A stretch of 64,000 bases of DNA, from contig DIYH01000013.1 in the NCBI GenBank assembly GCA_002435755.1, positions 62,001 through 126,000 on the forward strand, in the 5' to 3' direction. This document shows positions 44,949 to 54,118 of the stretch, piece by piece. Source of the DNA: Flammeovirgaceae bacterium UBA6059 (GTDB lineage Bacteria > Bacteroidota > Bacteroidia > Cytophagales > Cyclobacteriaceae). The translations under genes and the position numbers were made by a program. Position 1 is the stretch's first letter; the number at the start of each line of letters is the position of its first letter. Below the pieces are notes generated by a model. The model searched no databases. It worked only from the letters and a program-made list of their open reading frames with translations, and was not told where the DNA came from.

Positions 44949-47048
44949 ATGCGAGCAATTAATATATTAATACTGAGTAGCTTAATACATTTCACGCTGA
45001 GCGCGCAATCCACGGAAGACCAGCAGGCGTCAAAAGAATCAAAGAGGTTTGAGAACCTGGTGGAACAAGCAGATCGTAAATTCGACCGCTTTCATTTTAA
45101 AGATGCTGTCGATCAATATAAAAAAGCCTATGAAATTGATCAAAATGTAGATTTGGCACTGAAACTTGCCAAGACTTTTCGCCAACTCAATCAGCCACTC
45201 GAAGCTGAATTCTGGTATTCTCAAGCGGCAAAAGATCCATCAGTCTTTTCTGTTGAAGACCAGTTGCACTACGCTGATATGCTGAAATCTAACGGCAACT
45301 ACCAAGAAGCACTGATGATTTATGAGCAACATCAAGACAAAGGAGACTGGATTAAAGAACATGTCAATGCTTTGAAAAGTATCCAAACATTTTATCAGAA
45401 AGAACACGCTTATGAAGTAGAGTGGATGCCTTTTAATAGTACGGCTAAAGACTTTAGCCCGGTTTTTAGAAATAGTGAACTAGTATTTGTTTCCAATAGA
45501 AGCTCTTCAGGTCCGCTTTTTATGTGGGACAAAACACCCTATCTCGACTTACTTACATTGAAAGATGGGGAGCGAGTCAATGAGCTTGGCAAAAAGATCA
45601 ACACAGATTATCATGAGGGACCTGCTACCTTCTTCAGCAATGGGACGAAAATGTTTTTTACTCGGAATAACTATTGTGATAACCGAATGGGATTGTCTGA
45701 GGATGGAATTAGTAAGTTGAAGATATATTATAGCGAATCAGCTAATGAATCGGACTGGTCACGACCTGAAGAGTTTTTGTATAATAGTGATGAATTTCAC
45801 ACCGCACATCCGTCAATCACCGGAGATGGAAGTACCTTGTATTTTGCGAGCGATCGACCAGGAGGATTTGGAGGTATTGATCTTTATAGATCTGAATTTA
45901 ACAATGGAAGTTGGAGTGAACCTGTCAACCTTGGTCCGAAGGTAAATACACCCAGAGATGAGATGTTTCCTTACATTCATGACAATCACACACTGTATTT
46001 CGCCAGCAATGGTCACGAGGGGTTGGGTGGTCTAGATATCTTCCGAGTGGACCTGCGCTCTAATGAGCACCCCGAAAACCTTGGATACCCTGTTAACACC
46101 AATGCTGATGACTTTGGGATTTCATTCTTTCCAGAATCTCCTAAGGCTTACTTCAGCAGTAATCGTCCGGGGGGAATGGGAGATGATGATATCTATTCAG
46201 TTTTCATCTATGATCATATGGTCAACGTAGTATTGGTGGATAAAGAGACAGGTGAGAAAATCACCGGACAAGGGCGTATTGATGTACTAAAAACCACTAA
46301 GAAATCAACTAATAATGGCACTACGGTACCTAAAACAGACATCATATTTGGCGTAGAAGCAGGTACTTCATTTGTGGTGACCGGGTCTTCTGATGGCTAT
46401 TATCAAGGTAACCTCATCATTCAACTAGATGATAAACTGATGAAAGAGGATAGCACGATTCACTATAAAATTCCATTAGAAAGATTTTCGACCGAACTTG
46501 GCGCGGAAGTGTTGGTCGTGATTAACAACGATGCTCCAACACAACTCTTTTACTCTACAGGTGAGGACTACAACTATTTTGACGGATCCCTAAAAGAATT
46601 AAAATCACATCTCTATCGTAATAATTATGAGATCACGAAAGAGACCTATCTTACCAATATTCTCTACGACTTTGACAAGTTTGACATAAGATCAGATGCT
46701 GCTCAAAGCTTGGATAAAATCGTGGAATATTTAAATCAGGACAAAGAATTGAACATTGTGCTTGAGTCACATACAGATATCCGAGGAAGCAATCAATACA
46801 ATCAGCTGTTGGCAAAAAGAAGAGTTGAAGCAGCTAAGGCTTACTTGTTGGAAGGTGGTATCGCGATGGATAGAATTTTCACGGGAAGTCATGGAGAGGA
46901 AAAGACGCTGATTAATTGTGAAGGCAATTGTTACGAATACCAGCATCAGAAAAACAGGCGAACAGAGATTCGAATTGAAGTTAACAAGCGTAAGCGACTG
47001 GAGGAACTTGGAAATCATATGGTTACCCAAAGCCGTTTCGACGGGTGA
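44949..47048 (+). CDS. OmpA family protein with TPR and PD40 repeats (PorE-like)
   Basis: 699 residues, ATG at 44949. Signal peptide (NILILSSLIHFTLSAQ), TPR region (about 25-150: KDAVDQYKKAYEIDQNVDLA), then PD40/WD40-like beta-propeller repeats (about 160-430: LYFASDRPGGFGGIDLYRSE, TLYFASNGHEGLGGLDIFRV, AYFSSNRPGGMGDDDIYSVF). A carboxypeptidase-regulatory-like segment follows, then an OmpA peptidoglycan-binding domain (about 567-690: LYDFDKFDIRSDAAQSLDKI, HQKNRRTEIRIEV). The domain order matches PorE, which anchors the type IX machinery to peptidoglycan. Last gene of the adhesin-PorP operon. Confidence 0.88.
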   Translation: MRAINILILSSLIHFTLSAQSTEDQQASKESKRFENLVEQADRKFDRFHFKDAVDQYKKAYEIDQNVDLALKLAKTFRQLNQPLEAEFWYSQAAKDPSVFSVEDQLHYADMLKSNGNYQEALMIYEQHQDKGDWIKEHVNALKSIQTFYQKEHAYEVEWMPFNSTAKDFSPVFRNSELVFVSNRSSSGPLFMWDKTPYLDLLTLKDGERVNELGKKINTDYHEGPATFFSNGTKMFFTRNNYCDNRMGLSEDGISKLKIYYSESANESDWSRPEEFLYNSDEFHTAHPSITGDGSTLYFASDRPGGFGGIDLYRSEFNNGSWSEPVNLGPKVNTPRDEMFPYIHDNHTLYFASNGHEGLGGLDIFRVDLRSNEHPENLGYPVNTNADDFGISFFPESPKAYFSSNRPGGMGDDDIYSVFIYDHMVNVVLVDKETGEKITGQGRIDVLKTTKKSTNNGTTVPKTDIIFGVEAGTSFVVTGSSDGYYQGNLIIQLDDKLMKEDSTIHYKIPLERFSTELGAEVLVVINNDAPTQLFYSTGEDYNYFDGSLKELKSHLYRNNYEITKETYLTNILYDFDKFDIRSDAAQSLDKIVEYLNQDKELNIVLESHTDIRGSNQYNQLLAKRRVEAAKAYLLEGGIAMDRIFTGSHGEEKTLINCEGNCYEYQHQKNRRTEIRIEVNKRKRLEELGNHMVTQSRFDG

Positions 47049-47144
47049 TCGGTTTGTATCAAGTATATGGTCTAGATGATGGATTGAGTACTTTAATATT
47101 CAGTATGAAATAAGGAATGAAACAAAAGAGTAGCTTCTACAAAA

Positions 47145-47205
47145 AAGACACTGCATGGTGAACGTTGCTACTAGAGTATCTAACATAGAGTGCTTCACCT
47201 GTCTT
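47145..47205. repeat. interrupted inverted repeat downstream of the PorE-like gene
   Basis: AAGACA and GGTGAA on the left (47145-47150, 47157-47162) are complementary to TTCACC and TGTCTT on the right (47194-47205) with a 6-nt bulge and a 31-nt loop. It may end the adhesin operon or mnmE, but has no clear T-run. Confidence 0.25.
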
Positions 47206-47234
47206 AAGTCTATTCGATTCGTGATTCAGGGAGA

Positions 47235-48605
47235 TTACTTCCCAATACAAAACTTCGAAAAAATATTCGTTAATAAATCATCTGTTGTAATCTCCCCGGT
47301 AATCTCTCCGAGATGATGGAGCGACTGGCGAATGTCCATAGCGACAAAGTCATTGGTGACTTGGCGATCAATGCTATCGATGACGGTCAGCAGTGCTTGC
47401 TTAGTGTTGAGCAGGCTCTCGTAGTGGCGAAGATTGGTGACAATGGTATTGCCAGTCTTGAAGTCGTCAAGGTGAATGAGTTCGACGATGCGTTGTTTGA
47501 GTTGTTCAAGATGAGTTTTAGCTGAAGCACTGATGAAAACCCAACGTTGATCGTCTTTGAAGTGCTCGATTATCTCTTTATTGGCTTTATCAATTTTATT
47601 ACCAATCAGTAAGTAGGGGATACCAATGTTTTCTAGGCGATTAATCTGCTGGTGGATCTCCGGTAAGGGGTCCGTGATCAAGTCAAACATGAACAGGATC
47701 AATGAAGCCTCTTTCATCTTGGAGTGAGTACGCTCCACGCCGATCTTTTCTACAGCGTCCAGAGTCTCGCGAATACCAGCTGTATCTATGAATCGAAAGC
47801 TCACACCCTCGATCACCATCTCATCCTCTATGAAGTCACGTGTAGTTCCGGGAATGTCCGATACGATCGCCTTTTCTTCGTTGAGAAGAGCATTGAGTAA
47901 GGTGGACTTTCCGGCGTTGGGTTTTCCTGCTATGACTGTTGGAACACCGTTTTTGATGACATTGCCCAGGTCAAACGAGCTTATAAGAGCACTGATCACC
48001 TTGAGAAGTTTGTTGATAAGAGATTTGAGTTCATCCCGACTGGCAAACTCCACATCCTCTTCGCCAAAGTCCAGTTCCAGCTCTATCATGGAGGCAAAAT
48101 GAACCAGACGCTCTCTCAACTGGCGAATCTCTTGTGAGAACCCGCCACGCATCTGGTTGAGTGCCGCTTGATGGCTGGCTTCTGAGTCGGAAGCAATTAG
48201 ATCAGCCACTGCTTCGGCCTGGGCCAGATCAAACTGTCCATTGAGGAAAGCTCTCTGAGTAAACTCTCCTGGTTTTGCGAGTCTGGCACCATTCCTTACC
48301 AGTAACTGAATGACCTGTTTGAGGATGTAATTGGAGCCATGACAACTGATCTCCACCACGTTTTCCTTTGTGAAGGATTTTGGAGCAATGAATACTGAGA
48401 CGAGAACTTCATCGATGATTTGATTTTCATCTCTTATCGTACCGAGGTGAATAGTGTGGCTATCTACTGCTGTTAGGTCAGTGCCCTTGAATACTCTATT
48501 TGTGATAACTATTGCATCATTTCCAGATAGACGGATCACACCTATCGCCCCGACTCCTGGAGGAGTGGATAGAGCAACAATAGTATCTTGATGGCTGTGA
48601 TGCAT
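47235..48605 (-). CDS. mnmE: tRNA uridine-5-carboxymethylaminomethyl synthesis GTPase MnmE
   Basis: 456 residues, ATG at 48605. N-terminal folate-binding domain (DTIVALSTPPGVGAIGVIRL), helical domain, and inserted Ras-like G domain: G1 GKPNAGKS (227-234), G2 IPGTTRDF (251-258), G3 DTAG, G4 NKID. The C-terminal CIGK at 453-456 carries the cysteine needed for modification. Together with MnmG it modifies U34 of tRNAs. Full length. It stands alone on the minus strand; no terminator hairpin was recognised with confidence after the stop. Confidence 0.96.
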   Translation of the reverse strand: MHHSHQDTIVALSTPPGVGAIGVIRLSGNDAIVITNRVFKGTDLTAVDSHTIHLGTIRDENQIIDEVLVSVFIAPKSFTKENVVEISCHGSNYILKQVIQLLVRNGARLAKPGEFTQRAFLNGQFDLAQAEAVADLIASDSEASHQAALNQMRGGFSQEIRQLRERLVHFASMIELELDFGEEDVEFASRDELKSLINKLLKVISALISSFDLGNVIKNGVPTVIAGKPNAGKSTLLNALLNEEKAIVSDIPGTTRDFIEDEMVIEGVSFRFIDTAGIRETLDAVEKIGVERTHSKMKEASLILFMFDLITDPLPEIHQQINRLENIGIPYLLIGNKIDKANKEIIEHFKDDQRWVFISASAKTHLEQLKQRIVELIHLDDFKTGNTIVTNLRHYESLLNTKQALLTVIDSIDRQVTNDFVAMDIRQSLHHLGEITGEITTDDLLTNIFSKFCIGK

Positions 48606-48742
48606 AAAGTCTGCAAATCTAAGTCATTGTATACAGTAACCCAGCTTTGATTACCTACTCAAGTATCGAATATAGAGGGTCACCTTGGTAGCCTCAATTG
48701 ATTTTTCTTCTTTTGCACATCGATTTTAAAATAGACATAAAG

Positions 48743-49111
48743 GTGAAAGCATTATTAGTATTATTTCTCGCGGTAGGTTTGGTGGGTTGCCAATCCGGAA
48801 ATGAGCTGGGGGTACAGTTGATGTCGGGTGACGGTCAGAGTTTGGGAAGTTTTACTAAAGGAGAGGAAATCGTTATTCCAGGTTCAGTAACAGGAGCCAC
48901 CGACAGTACCAGATTACTATTTGCTATCAACCTGTCACCCCTGCGTATGCTTGTGACACCTGACACTGAAGGTAGTGAGACACGCAAGGATTTCAGCATC
49001 AAAATCCAAGGAGCAGATCCATTTTTGTTTGATGGTGACAATGAGTTGGTCATCATGCGATTGGACGGCAAACAACAGGCCGAGCACAGTATGAGCTTCG
49101 AGGTTAAGTAG
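48743..49111 (+). CDS. small lipoprotein of unknown function
   Basis: 122 residues from GTG 48743, chosen because it gives a clean lipoprotein signal KALLVLFLAVGLVGC (lipid on C16); an in-frame TTG at 48698 would bury it. The mature part is a small beta-rich domain: NELGVQLMSGDGQSLGSFTK, GEEIVIPGSVTGATDSTRLL, PFLFDGDNELVIMRLDGKQQ. I do not recognise a family. Placed between mnmE (divergent) and the thioredoxin gene (convergent, 3-nt gap). Confidence 0.65.
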   Translation: MKALLVLFLAVGLVGCQSGNELGVQLMSGDGQSLGSFTKGEEIVIPGSVTGATDSTRLLFAINLSPLRMLVTPDTEGSETRKDFSIKIQGADPFLFDGDNELVIMRLDGKQQAEHSMSFEVK

Positions 49112-49114
49112 CTA

Positions 49115-49555
49115 TTACCTGGCGTTTCGTTTCAGTACCCTCATGAGTTGAGAAGCAGTTTTGTATCCCGGCTCAATTTTCTTGAGTTGTAGTTCATCGT
49201 CCAGCATTAGCAACGTCGGATACCCCTCGATCTTCAATTCTTTGATCAACTCTCTTGGTGTCAATTCTTTGCCCAGGAGGTGAATGGGGTCAGTATGTTC
49301 TCCGTTGACCTTGACAGTGTAGTAATTGGTTGTAAGATAATCAGCCACTTGAGGATCTAAAAAAGTTGTTTTTTCCATCTTCTTGCACCAACCACACCAA
49401 TCAGCATAGAGTTCTATCATCACGGGCCTTGGAGCAGTGGCTTGCAAATCTTGCAACTCATTGACATCTTTCCAGTCAATTTCATTTCCCGGTAGGGAAG
49501 CAGCTGTGAGCAGTAGGGTAACTACCGCAATGGTATAACTAGTCAGTAGTTGCAC
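49115..49555 (-). CDS. exported thioredoxin-fold protein
   Basis: 146 residues, GTG start at 49555, overlapping the end of the permease gene by 17 nt. Signal peptide (LLTSYTIAVVTLLLTAASLPG), then a thioredoxin domain with active site WCGWCKKME (CGWC), preceded by MIELYADW, and the cis-Pro region IEGYPTLLML. It resembles the thioredoxin_7/DsbD-gamma-like family. Probably a periplasmic reductant or disulfide handler. It is the last gene of the metal-uptake operon, so it might keep metal-binding or transporter cysteines reduced (inference). Confidence 0.85.
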   Translation of the reverse strand: MQLLTSYTIAVVTLLLTAASLPGNEIDWKDVNELQDLQATAPRPVMIELYADWCGWCKKMEKTTFLDPQVADYLTTNYYTVKVNGEHTDPIHLLGKELTPRELIKELKIEGYPTLLMLDDELQLKKIEPGYKTASQLMRVLKRNAR

Positions 49556-50435
49556 GACTTGAGGCTATTGCGTTTCTCGTTCTGGTTTTGAAGATAAGCC
49601 CGTGGCTTGGTGAAAACAAAAATACGAGTGCAAATAGCAGACCAGCGACAGTTGACATGGCGCCAGCGATTGAGGCGTCTATAGAAGCTGCGAGGTAGTA
49701 GCCGAATGTGGATATTACGACACCAAGTCCGGCAGTGATCATCAGCATTTTTTTTAAATCGTCGGTCAGTAAATAGGCAGTCGCAGGAGGAGCGATCAAC
49801 AAGGCTACAACGAGTATTGCCCCGACAGATTCGAAGGCTGCTACAGTAGTGAATGAAACTGCCCCCATCAACAAATAATGCCATAGTGTGGCACTGATGC
49901 CAATCGCTGCTGCGTATGCAGGATCAAAGGTGGTCAGGAAGAGTTCTTTGTAGCCTACGGCAATGAATATAAGTACAAACAGTAGCACGAAACTCAGCAC
50001 ATACAATGTTCTGGGGCCAAGATTGGTGCCATCTCTCAAAATCCATAGATCAAGCGGTACGTACGCAATCTCTCCATACAGTACACAATCCTGGTCTAAG
50101 TCGACCTGACCGGCATAGACTGAAATCAAGATTACACCTAGCGCGAATAACCATGTAAAGGTCACTCCGATGGAAGCGTCCGATTGCAGATTACCTTTCC
50201 GATGGAGAAACTCAATGAGGAATGTTGTGAAAACACCGATCAGACCTGCGCCGAGTAGCATAGTGATAGAGTCACGATTACCAGCTAACAGAAATGCAAT
50301 CACTATTCCAGGTAGGACAGCATGTGATATGGCATCCCCAACCATTGCCATCTTCCTCAAAATGAGATAGCAACCCAGCAATCCGCAGGAGATGGCCACC
50401 ATACTGCCAGCGATGATGATGTATAGTTCATTCAT
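49539..50435 (-). CDS. metal ABC transporter permease (ZnuB/MntB family)
   Basis: 298 residues with about eight transmembrane helices (IIIAGSMVAISCGLLGCYLIL, ISHAVLPGIVIAFLLAG, VGAILVVALLIAPPATAYLL). The motif GDAISHAVLPGI is the family signature; AFESVGAILVVALLIAPPAT marks the metal-path helices. It transports Mn, Zn or Fe in the TroCD/SitCD class. Second permease of the operon, overlapping the fused permease by 4 nt. It lacks the extra cytoplasmic domain of its neighbour; a heterodimeric channel is likely. Confidence 0.9.
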   Translation of the reverse strand: MNELYIIIAGSMVAISCGLLGCYLILRKMAMVGDAISHAVLPGIVIAFLLAGNRDSITMLLGAGLIGVFTTFLIEFLHRKGNLQSDASIGVTFTWLFALGVILISVYAGQVDLDQDCVLYGEIAYVPLDLWILRDGTNLGPRTLYVLSFVLLFVLIFIAVGYKELFLTTFDPAYAAAIGISATLWHYLLMGAVSFTTVAAFESVGAILVVALLIAPPATAYLLTDDLKKMLMITAGLGVVISTFGYYLAASIDASIAGAMSTVAGLLFALVFLFSPSHGLIFKTRTRNAIASSRATTD

Positions 50436-51724
50436 GATTGGTAAGGTATTTTAGACATGTGAGGATCCACGTCGGGGTACTCCAGTAGTTTTTCGAGTTT
50501 AGACTCTAACTCTGGAGTGATGATGTGCTCTATCGTCTCTGCATCATCATGCACATGGTCAGGTGCTATGCGTAGGTATTGAGTAAGGTATAACTCCCAA
50601 AGACGGTGAAGCTTGATGGTGCGTTGACCTTTATTTTTGCCCTCTGGAGTTAATTGCCATTGCCCATTATGGAACTTCAGAAAGCCGTGTCTTTTGAGTC
50701 TGGACAAGCCTGCATTTAGTTGACCCTTAGCTAACTCCCTGCGCTCTACAAGCTCCTGTTTTGATCTCGGTCTTAGATAATCACCCTCTGCTTCACCCAA
50801 TTGGTAAAACAGCTTTAGGATATTTTCATCTCTTATCGTTTTTTGGATGCGCCTTTGACGTACCATCTTGTAGAGTATGCCTTTGCTTGGAGCGAAGAAA
50901 AAAGACACCATGGCAATTACGGATATGATCATGACGATCCAGGGACCAGTAGGCATAGCGGGAGCTGTGTAGGATACAAAAGCACCAGAGATGCCTGCAA
51001 CTGCACCGAATAATGCAGCTAGCAAGAGCATCACTTTAAGTCGATCTGTCCAGAACCTGGCTGCAGCTGCTGGTGTGATCAGCATTGCAGCCATTAAAAC
51101 CACGCCTACTGCTTGTATTCCAATCACTACAGCCATTACTGTGAGTGTAGTAAGTACCAGCTCCAATCTTCTCACTGGAAAACCAATGGACTTAGCAAAG
51201 TCCTCATCAAAGGCAATCAGGGTCAATTCCTTAAAAAACAAAAACACCACAATGAGCAATAGTATGCTGATAGTGGAGAACACTATGACATCAGTACCTA
51301 CCAAAGCGGCAGCTTTACCAAAGAGAAAGGAATCAAGTCCGCTTTGAGCAGCATTGCCGGAACGTTGAATAGTGGTCATTAGCATAATACCCAGTCCGAA
51401 GAAAACTGACAGTATCAAACCGATGGCTGTATCCTCCTTGATGCGTGAGTGCGCAACTATTTGATCAATTATGACAAGTGAAAGCCAACCCGTAATAAAA
51501 GCGCCAACCACCAAATAGACCGGGTTCTTGTTTCCGGATAGGATAAAGGCCAAACAAACACCGGGTAATACCGCATGCGCCACAGCATCGCCTACCAGGG
51601 CTTTTTTCTTTAGAAAAGTGAAGGAACCGACTATGGCAGAACTGATCGCTAAGAGCACCGTCCCCGTGACAACATATCGGGTGTTGGGATCTTCGAAGGA
51701 CAGGAAAGTGAATAACTCGTTCAT
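50432..51724 (-). CDS. metal ABC transporter permease fused to a DtxR-like regulatory domain
   Basis: 430 residues. Residues 1-285 are an ABC-3 permease (VGDAVAHAVLPGVCLAFILS, AVGVVLMAAMLITPAAAARF). Residues about 295-430 are a cytoplasmic winged-helix plus dimerisation domain of the iron-dependent repressor type: LVERRELAKGQLNAGLSRLK, RHGFLKFHNGQWQLTPEGK, then HRLWELYL, HDDAETIEH and LEYPDVDPHMSKIP. The last elements are almost the same as in the stand-alone regulator at 53429-54088 (HRLWEVFL, HDIAEQLEH, LDYPSVDPHGDPIP), including the metal-ligand histidines. The domain may sense cytoplasmic metal and gate transport. Overlaps both neighbours by 4 nt. Confidence 0.9.
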   Translation of the reverse strand: MNELFTFLSFEDPNTRYVVTGTVLLAISSAIVGSFTFLKKKALVGDAVAHAVLPGVCLAFILSGNKNPVYLVVGAFITGWLSLVIIDQIVAHSRIKEDTAIGLILSVFFGLGIMLMTTIQRSGNAAQSGLDSFLFGKAAALVGTDVIVFSTISILLLIVVFLFFKELTLIAFDEDFAKSIGFPVRRLELVLTTLTVMAVVIGIQAVGVVLMAAMLITPAAAARFWTDRLKVMLLLAALFGAVAGISGAFVSYTAPAMPTGPWIVMIISVIAMVSFFFAPSKGILYKMVRQRRIQKTIRDENILKLFYQLGEAEGDYLRPRSKQELVERRELAKGQLNAGLSRLKRHGFLKFHNGQWQLTPEGKNKGQRTIKLHRLWELYLTQYLRIAPDHVHDDAETIEHIITPELESKLEKLLEYPDVDPHMSKIPYQS

Positions 51725-52515
51725 GGCGCAGTTTCCCTGTTAGGAAATTGACCTTTCTTCAGGAGATTGCCTACTTCTGAGAGAAGAGTGAGCTTGCCAC
51801 CGTAGGTCTCCTGAAGTAGACGTTGATTAAATACCTCTGAGGTAGGACCGGAAGCCACTAGGCGGGTATTGAGCATGATGACCCAGTTAAAATAAGTTTC
51901 AACAGACTGTAGGTCATGATGTACGACAATTACTGTTTTACCTTCTTCCGACATTTTGCGGAGAAGGGTAATGATTGCCTCTTCAGTTGCCGCGTCCACA
52001 CCAGCAAAGGGTTCATCCAGAAAATAGATATCAGCCTGTTGGGCGAGGGCCCTGGCCAGAAACACTCGCTGTTGTTGACCACCGGACAATTGAGATATCT
52101 GGCGGTTGACATAGAGCTCCATGCTGACCTGTCCGAGAGCTGTCATAGCCGCCTCATGATCCGCTTTCTTAGGCCTTCTAAAGAGTCCGAGCTTTCCATA
52201 GCGCCCCATAAGCACCACATCACGCACCGAGGCAGGGAAGTCCCAGTCCACTGATCCACGTTGAGGTACATAACTCACCTTGTTCCTTACTTGGTCTAGA
52301 GAAGCCCCAAACAACTCAGTATAGCCGCTTCCTAGTGGAATAAGTCCCATAATCGATTTGATCAGGGTTGATTTCCCCGCTCCGTTCGGCCCGATGATGC
52401 CTACAAGGCTACCTTTGGGTATCGTCAGATCAATACCCCACAACACCGGCTTTTTGTCATAACTCACCGTGAGGTCATGAACTTCAAGTACCGGATTGTC
52501 AACCTGTTGTATCAT
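51721..52515 (-). CDS. metal ABC transporter ATP-binding protein
   Basis: 264 residues. Walker A GPNGAGKSTLIK, Q-loop YVPQRGSVDWDFP, ABC signature LSGGQQQRVFLARAL, Walker B IYFLDEPFAGVD and H-loop VIVVHHDLQ are all intact. The sequence YVPQRGSVDWDFP is typical of the manganese/zinc/iron (MntB/ZnuC/SitB-like) ATPases. Cytoplasmic subunit driving the two permeases. It overlaps the fused permease gene by 4 nt and follows the binding-protein gene by 5 nt. Confidence 0.93.
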   Translation of the reverse strand: MIQQVDNPVLEVHDLTVSYDKKPVLWGIDLTIPKGSLVGIIGPNGAGKSTLIKSIMGLIPLGSGYTELFGASLDQVRNKVSYVPQRGSVDWDFPASVRDVVLMGRYGKLGLFRRPKKADHEAAMTALGQVSMELYVNRQISQLSGGQQQRVFLARALAQQADIYFLDEPFAGVDAATEEAIITLLRKMSEEGKTVIVVHHDLQSVETYFNWVIMLNTRLVASGPTSEVFNQRLLQETYGGKLTLLSEVGNLLKKGQFPNRETAP

Positions 52516-52520
52516 AGAAC

Positions 52521-53432
52521 TTACTTTAGGGCTTCAGTGATTGTATTTACATTCTCAGTGACCATCCCAACATAGGTGCCACTGAAAGTACCCCATTCTC
52601 CCATGGCGTCAGAGTAGAGGTTACCACCAATGACCACTTCATGTCCGCGCTCCTTACAGCCTGTTACTACTGCCTCTATGGCTTTAGGTGATACCGAGGT
52701 TTCTACGAAAACAGCCTTGATCTTTCTATCGACAATGAGCTTAACAAGCTCAGAGATGTCTTTCAAACCAAATTCCGATAGGGTAGAGATACCCTGCAAA
52801 CCGATCACTTCTATTCCGTAGGCATCACCAAAGTATCCGAATGCATCATGCGCTGTGATCAAAACTCTTTGATCTTCCGGGATAGTGGCAATTTCGCTCT
52901 TAACCCAGACATGGAGTGAATCTAACGTAGCTAGATAAGTGTTTGCATTACTACCGTAATAGTCTGCATTGACTGAATCCTGCACTATGAGAATATCACG
53001 AACGTTTGTTACCACCTGCCGCCAGAGAGCTACGTCAAACCAGACATGTGGATCATTTGCGTCTTCGTAGATCGGGTTATCACGAAGCAGATCTTTAGGC
53101 AACACTTCAGCTACCGCCATAACGGGCTTGATCCTTTGAAGCTTATTGAAGACTTCTCCCATTTTTCCTTCAAGATATAGACCGTTGTAGAGGATCAGGT
53201 TAGCCTCGGTGAGCATGGTGAGATCACCCTGCGTTGCTTTATATAAGTGAGGATCTACCCCTGGTCCCATGAGTGCCTGGACGTCAGCCGAGTCTTTCAC
53301 AATGTTGGTTACTGCATCGTAGATCATGCCGGTAGTAGCCACTACATTGAGTCGGGTTGCTTGACCCTGTCTTTCAGAAGGAGATGAGCAACCAATGATG
53401 AGCACTGTTATGAATAAAGAGATGTATTTCAT
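52521..53432 (-). CDS. metal ABC transporter substrate-binding lipoprotein (ZnuA/MntA/TroA family)
   Basis: 303 residues with a lipoprotein signal (FITVLIIGCSS, lipid on the Cys at about 15). Cluster-9 metal-binding fold: VVATTGMIYDAVTNIVKD, GPGVDPHLYKATQGDL (first His), DANDPHVWFDVALWRQV (second His), VLITAHDAFGYFGDAYGIEV (third His), ending with a GGNLYSDAMG loop (Asp). The His-His-His-Asp arrangement fits Zn, Mn or Fe binding; no His-rich loop typical of ZnuA is present, which slightly favours Mn or Fe. Start overlaps the regulator stop by 4 nt. Confidence 0.92.
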   Translation of the reverse strand: MKYISLFITVLIIGCSSPSERQGQATRLNVVATTGMIYDAVTNIVKDSADVQALMGPGVDPHLYKATQGDLTMLTEANLILYNGLYLEGKMGEVFNKLQRIKPVMAVAEVLPKDLLRDNPIYEDANDPHVWFDVALWRQVVTNVRDILIVQDSVNADYYGSNANTYLATLDSLHVWVKSEIATIPEDQRVLITAHDAFGYFGDAYGIEVIGLQGISTLSEFGLKDISELVKLIVDRKIKAVFVETSVSPKAIEAVVTGCKERGHEVVIGGNLYSDAMGEWGTFSGTYVGMVTENVNTITEALK

Positions 53433-54088
53433 TTTTCTGTAACCAGAATATTTTCTGCTGTTTGTTTTGAAATGTATACCGATGGGCGTCTATCAATTTC
53501 TATTTCGACTGAGCCATCGAATTCGACGGTCTCGAGTACTTTGACCTTGGCTCCAAGGTATATTCCGATCCGGTCCAGATGTTTGAGGAACTGAGCATCA
53601 GAATTGTCTACCGCTATCACTTGCATCAGTTGACCGGGAAGACACTCAGCAATCTGTAGTTTTTTTGCTACCGCCAACTCTCCATGCTCATCGGGGATCG
53701 GATCACCGTGCGGGTCCACGCTAGGGTAGTCAAGGAACTCATCCAGTCGCTTGATCAGTAGTTCTGATTTGATATGCTCTAACTGTTCAGCAATGTCATG
53801 CACTTCGTCCCATTGAAACTTGAGCTTATCTACCAGAAAGACTTCCCACAGCCTATGCTTTCTAATAATGTAAAGGGCGATCTTTTTCCCAGCGGGGGTG
53901 ATGTTGACCCCTTTATATTTTTCATAGCTAATCACGTCCTTGGTCGCTAGCTTTTTGATCATGTCAGTCACAGAGGCGGCCCGCATGGATAGTTGATCTG
54001 CAAGCATGTTGGTGGTCACTCCCTTAGTACCATCATTGGATAGGTGATAGATTGCCTTGAGATAGTTTTCCTCTGTTAAGCTGAGCAT
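53429..54088 (-). CDS. DtxR/MntR family metal-dependent transcriptional regulator
   Basis: 219 residues, three-domain form. Winged helix (1-65: LTEENYLKAIYHLSNDG, VTTNMLADQLSMRAASVTDM, IKKLATKDVISYEKYKGVN), dimerisation and metal-binding domain (70-140: KHRLWEVFLVDKL, VHDIAEQLEHIKSE, YPSVDPHGDPIP) and a FeoA/SH3-like domain (about 150-219: LPGQLMQVIAVDNSDAQFLK). The His and Glu ligands of the primary site are retained. As a metal-bound dimer it would repress uptake genes. First gene of the operon, so it probably controls itself via the palindrome at 54119-54134. Confidence 0.92.
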   Translation of the reverse strand: MLSLTEENYLKAIYHLSNDGTKGVTTNMLADQLSMRAASVTDMIKKLATKDVISYEKYKGVNITPAGKKIALYIIRKHRLWEVFLVDKLKFQWDEVHDIAEQLEHIKSELLIKRLDEFLDYPSVDPHGDPIPDEHGELAVAKKLQIAECLPGQLMQVIAVDNSDAQFLKHLDRIGIYLGAKVKVLETVEFDGSVEIEIDRRPSVYISKQTAENILVTEK

Positions 54089-54118
54089 ACGGCTAATTTA
54101 GATAATCAAAGAAATTAA

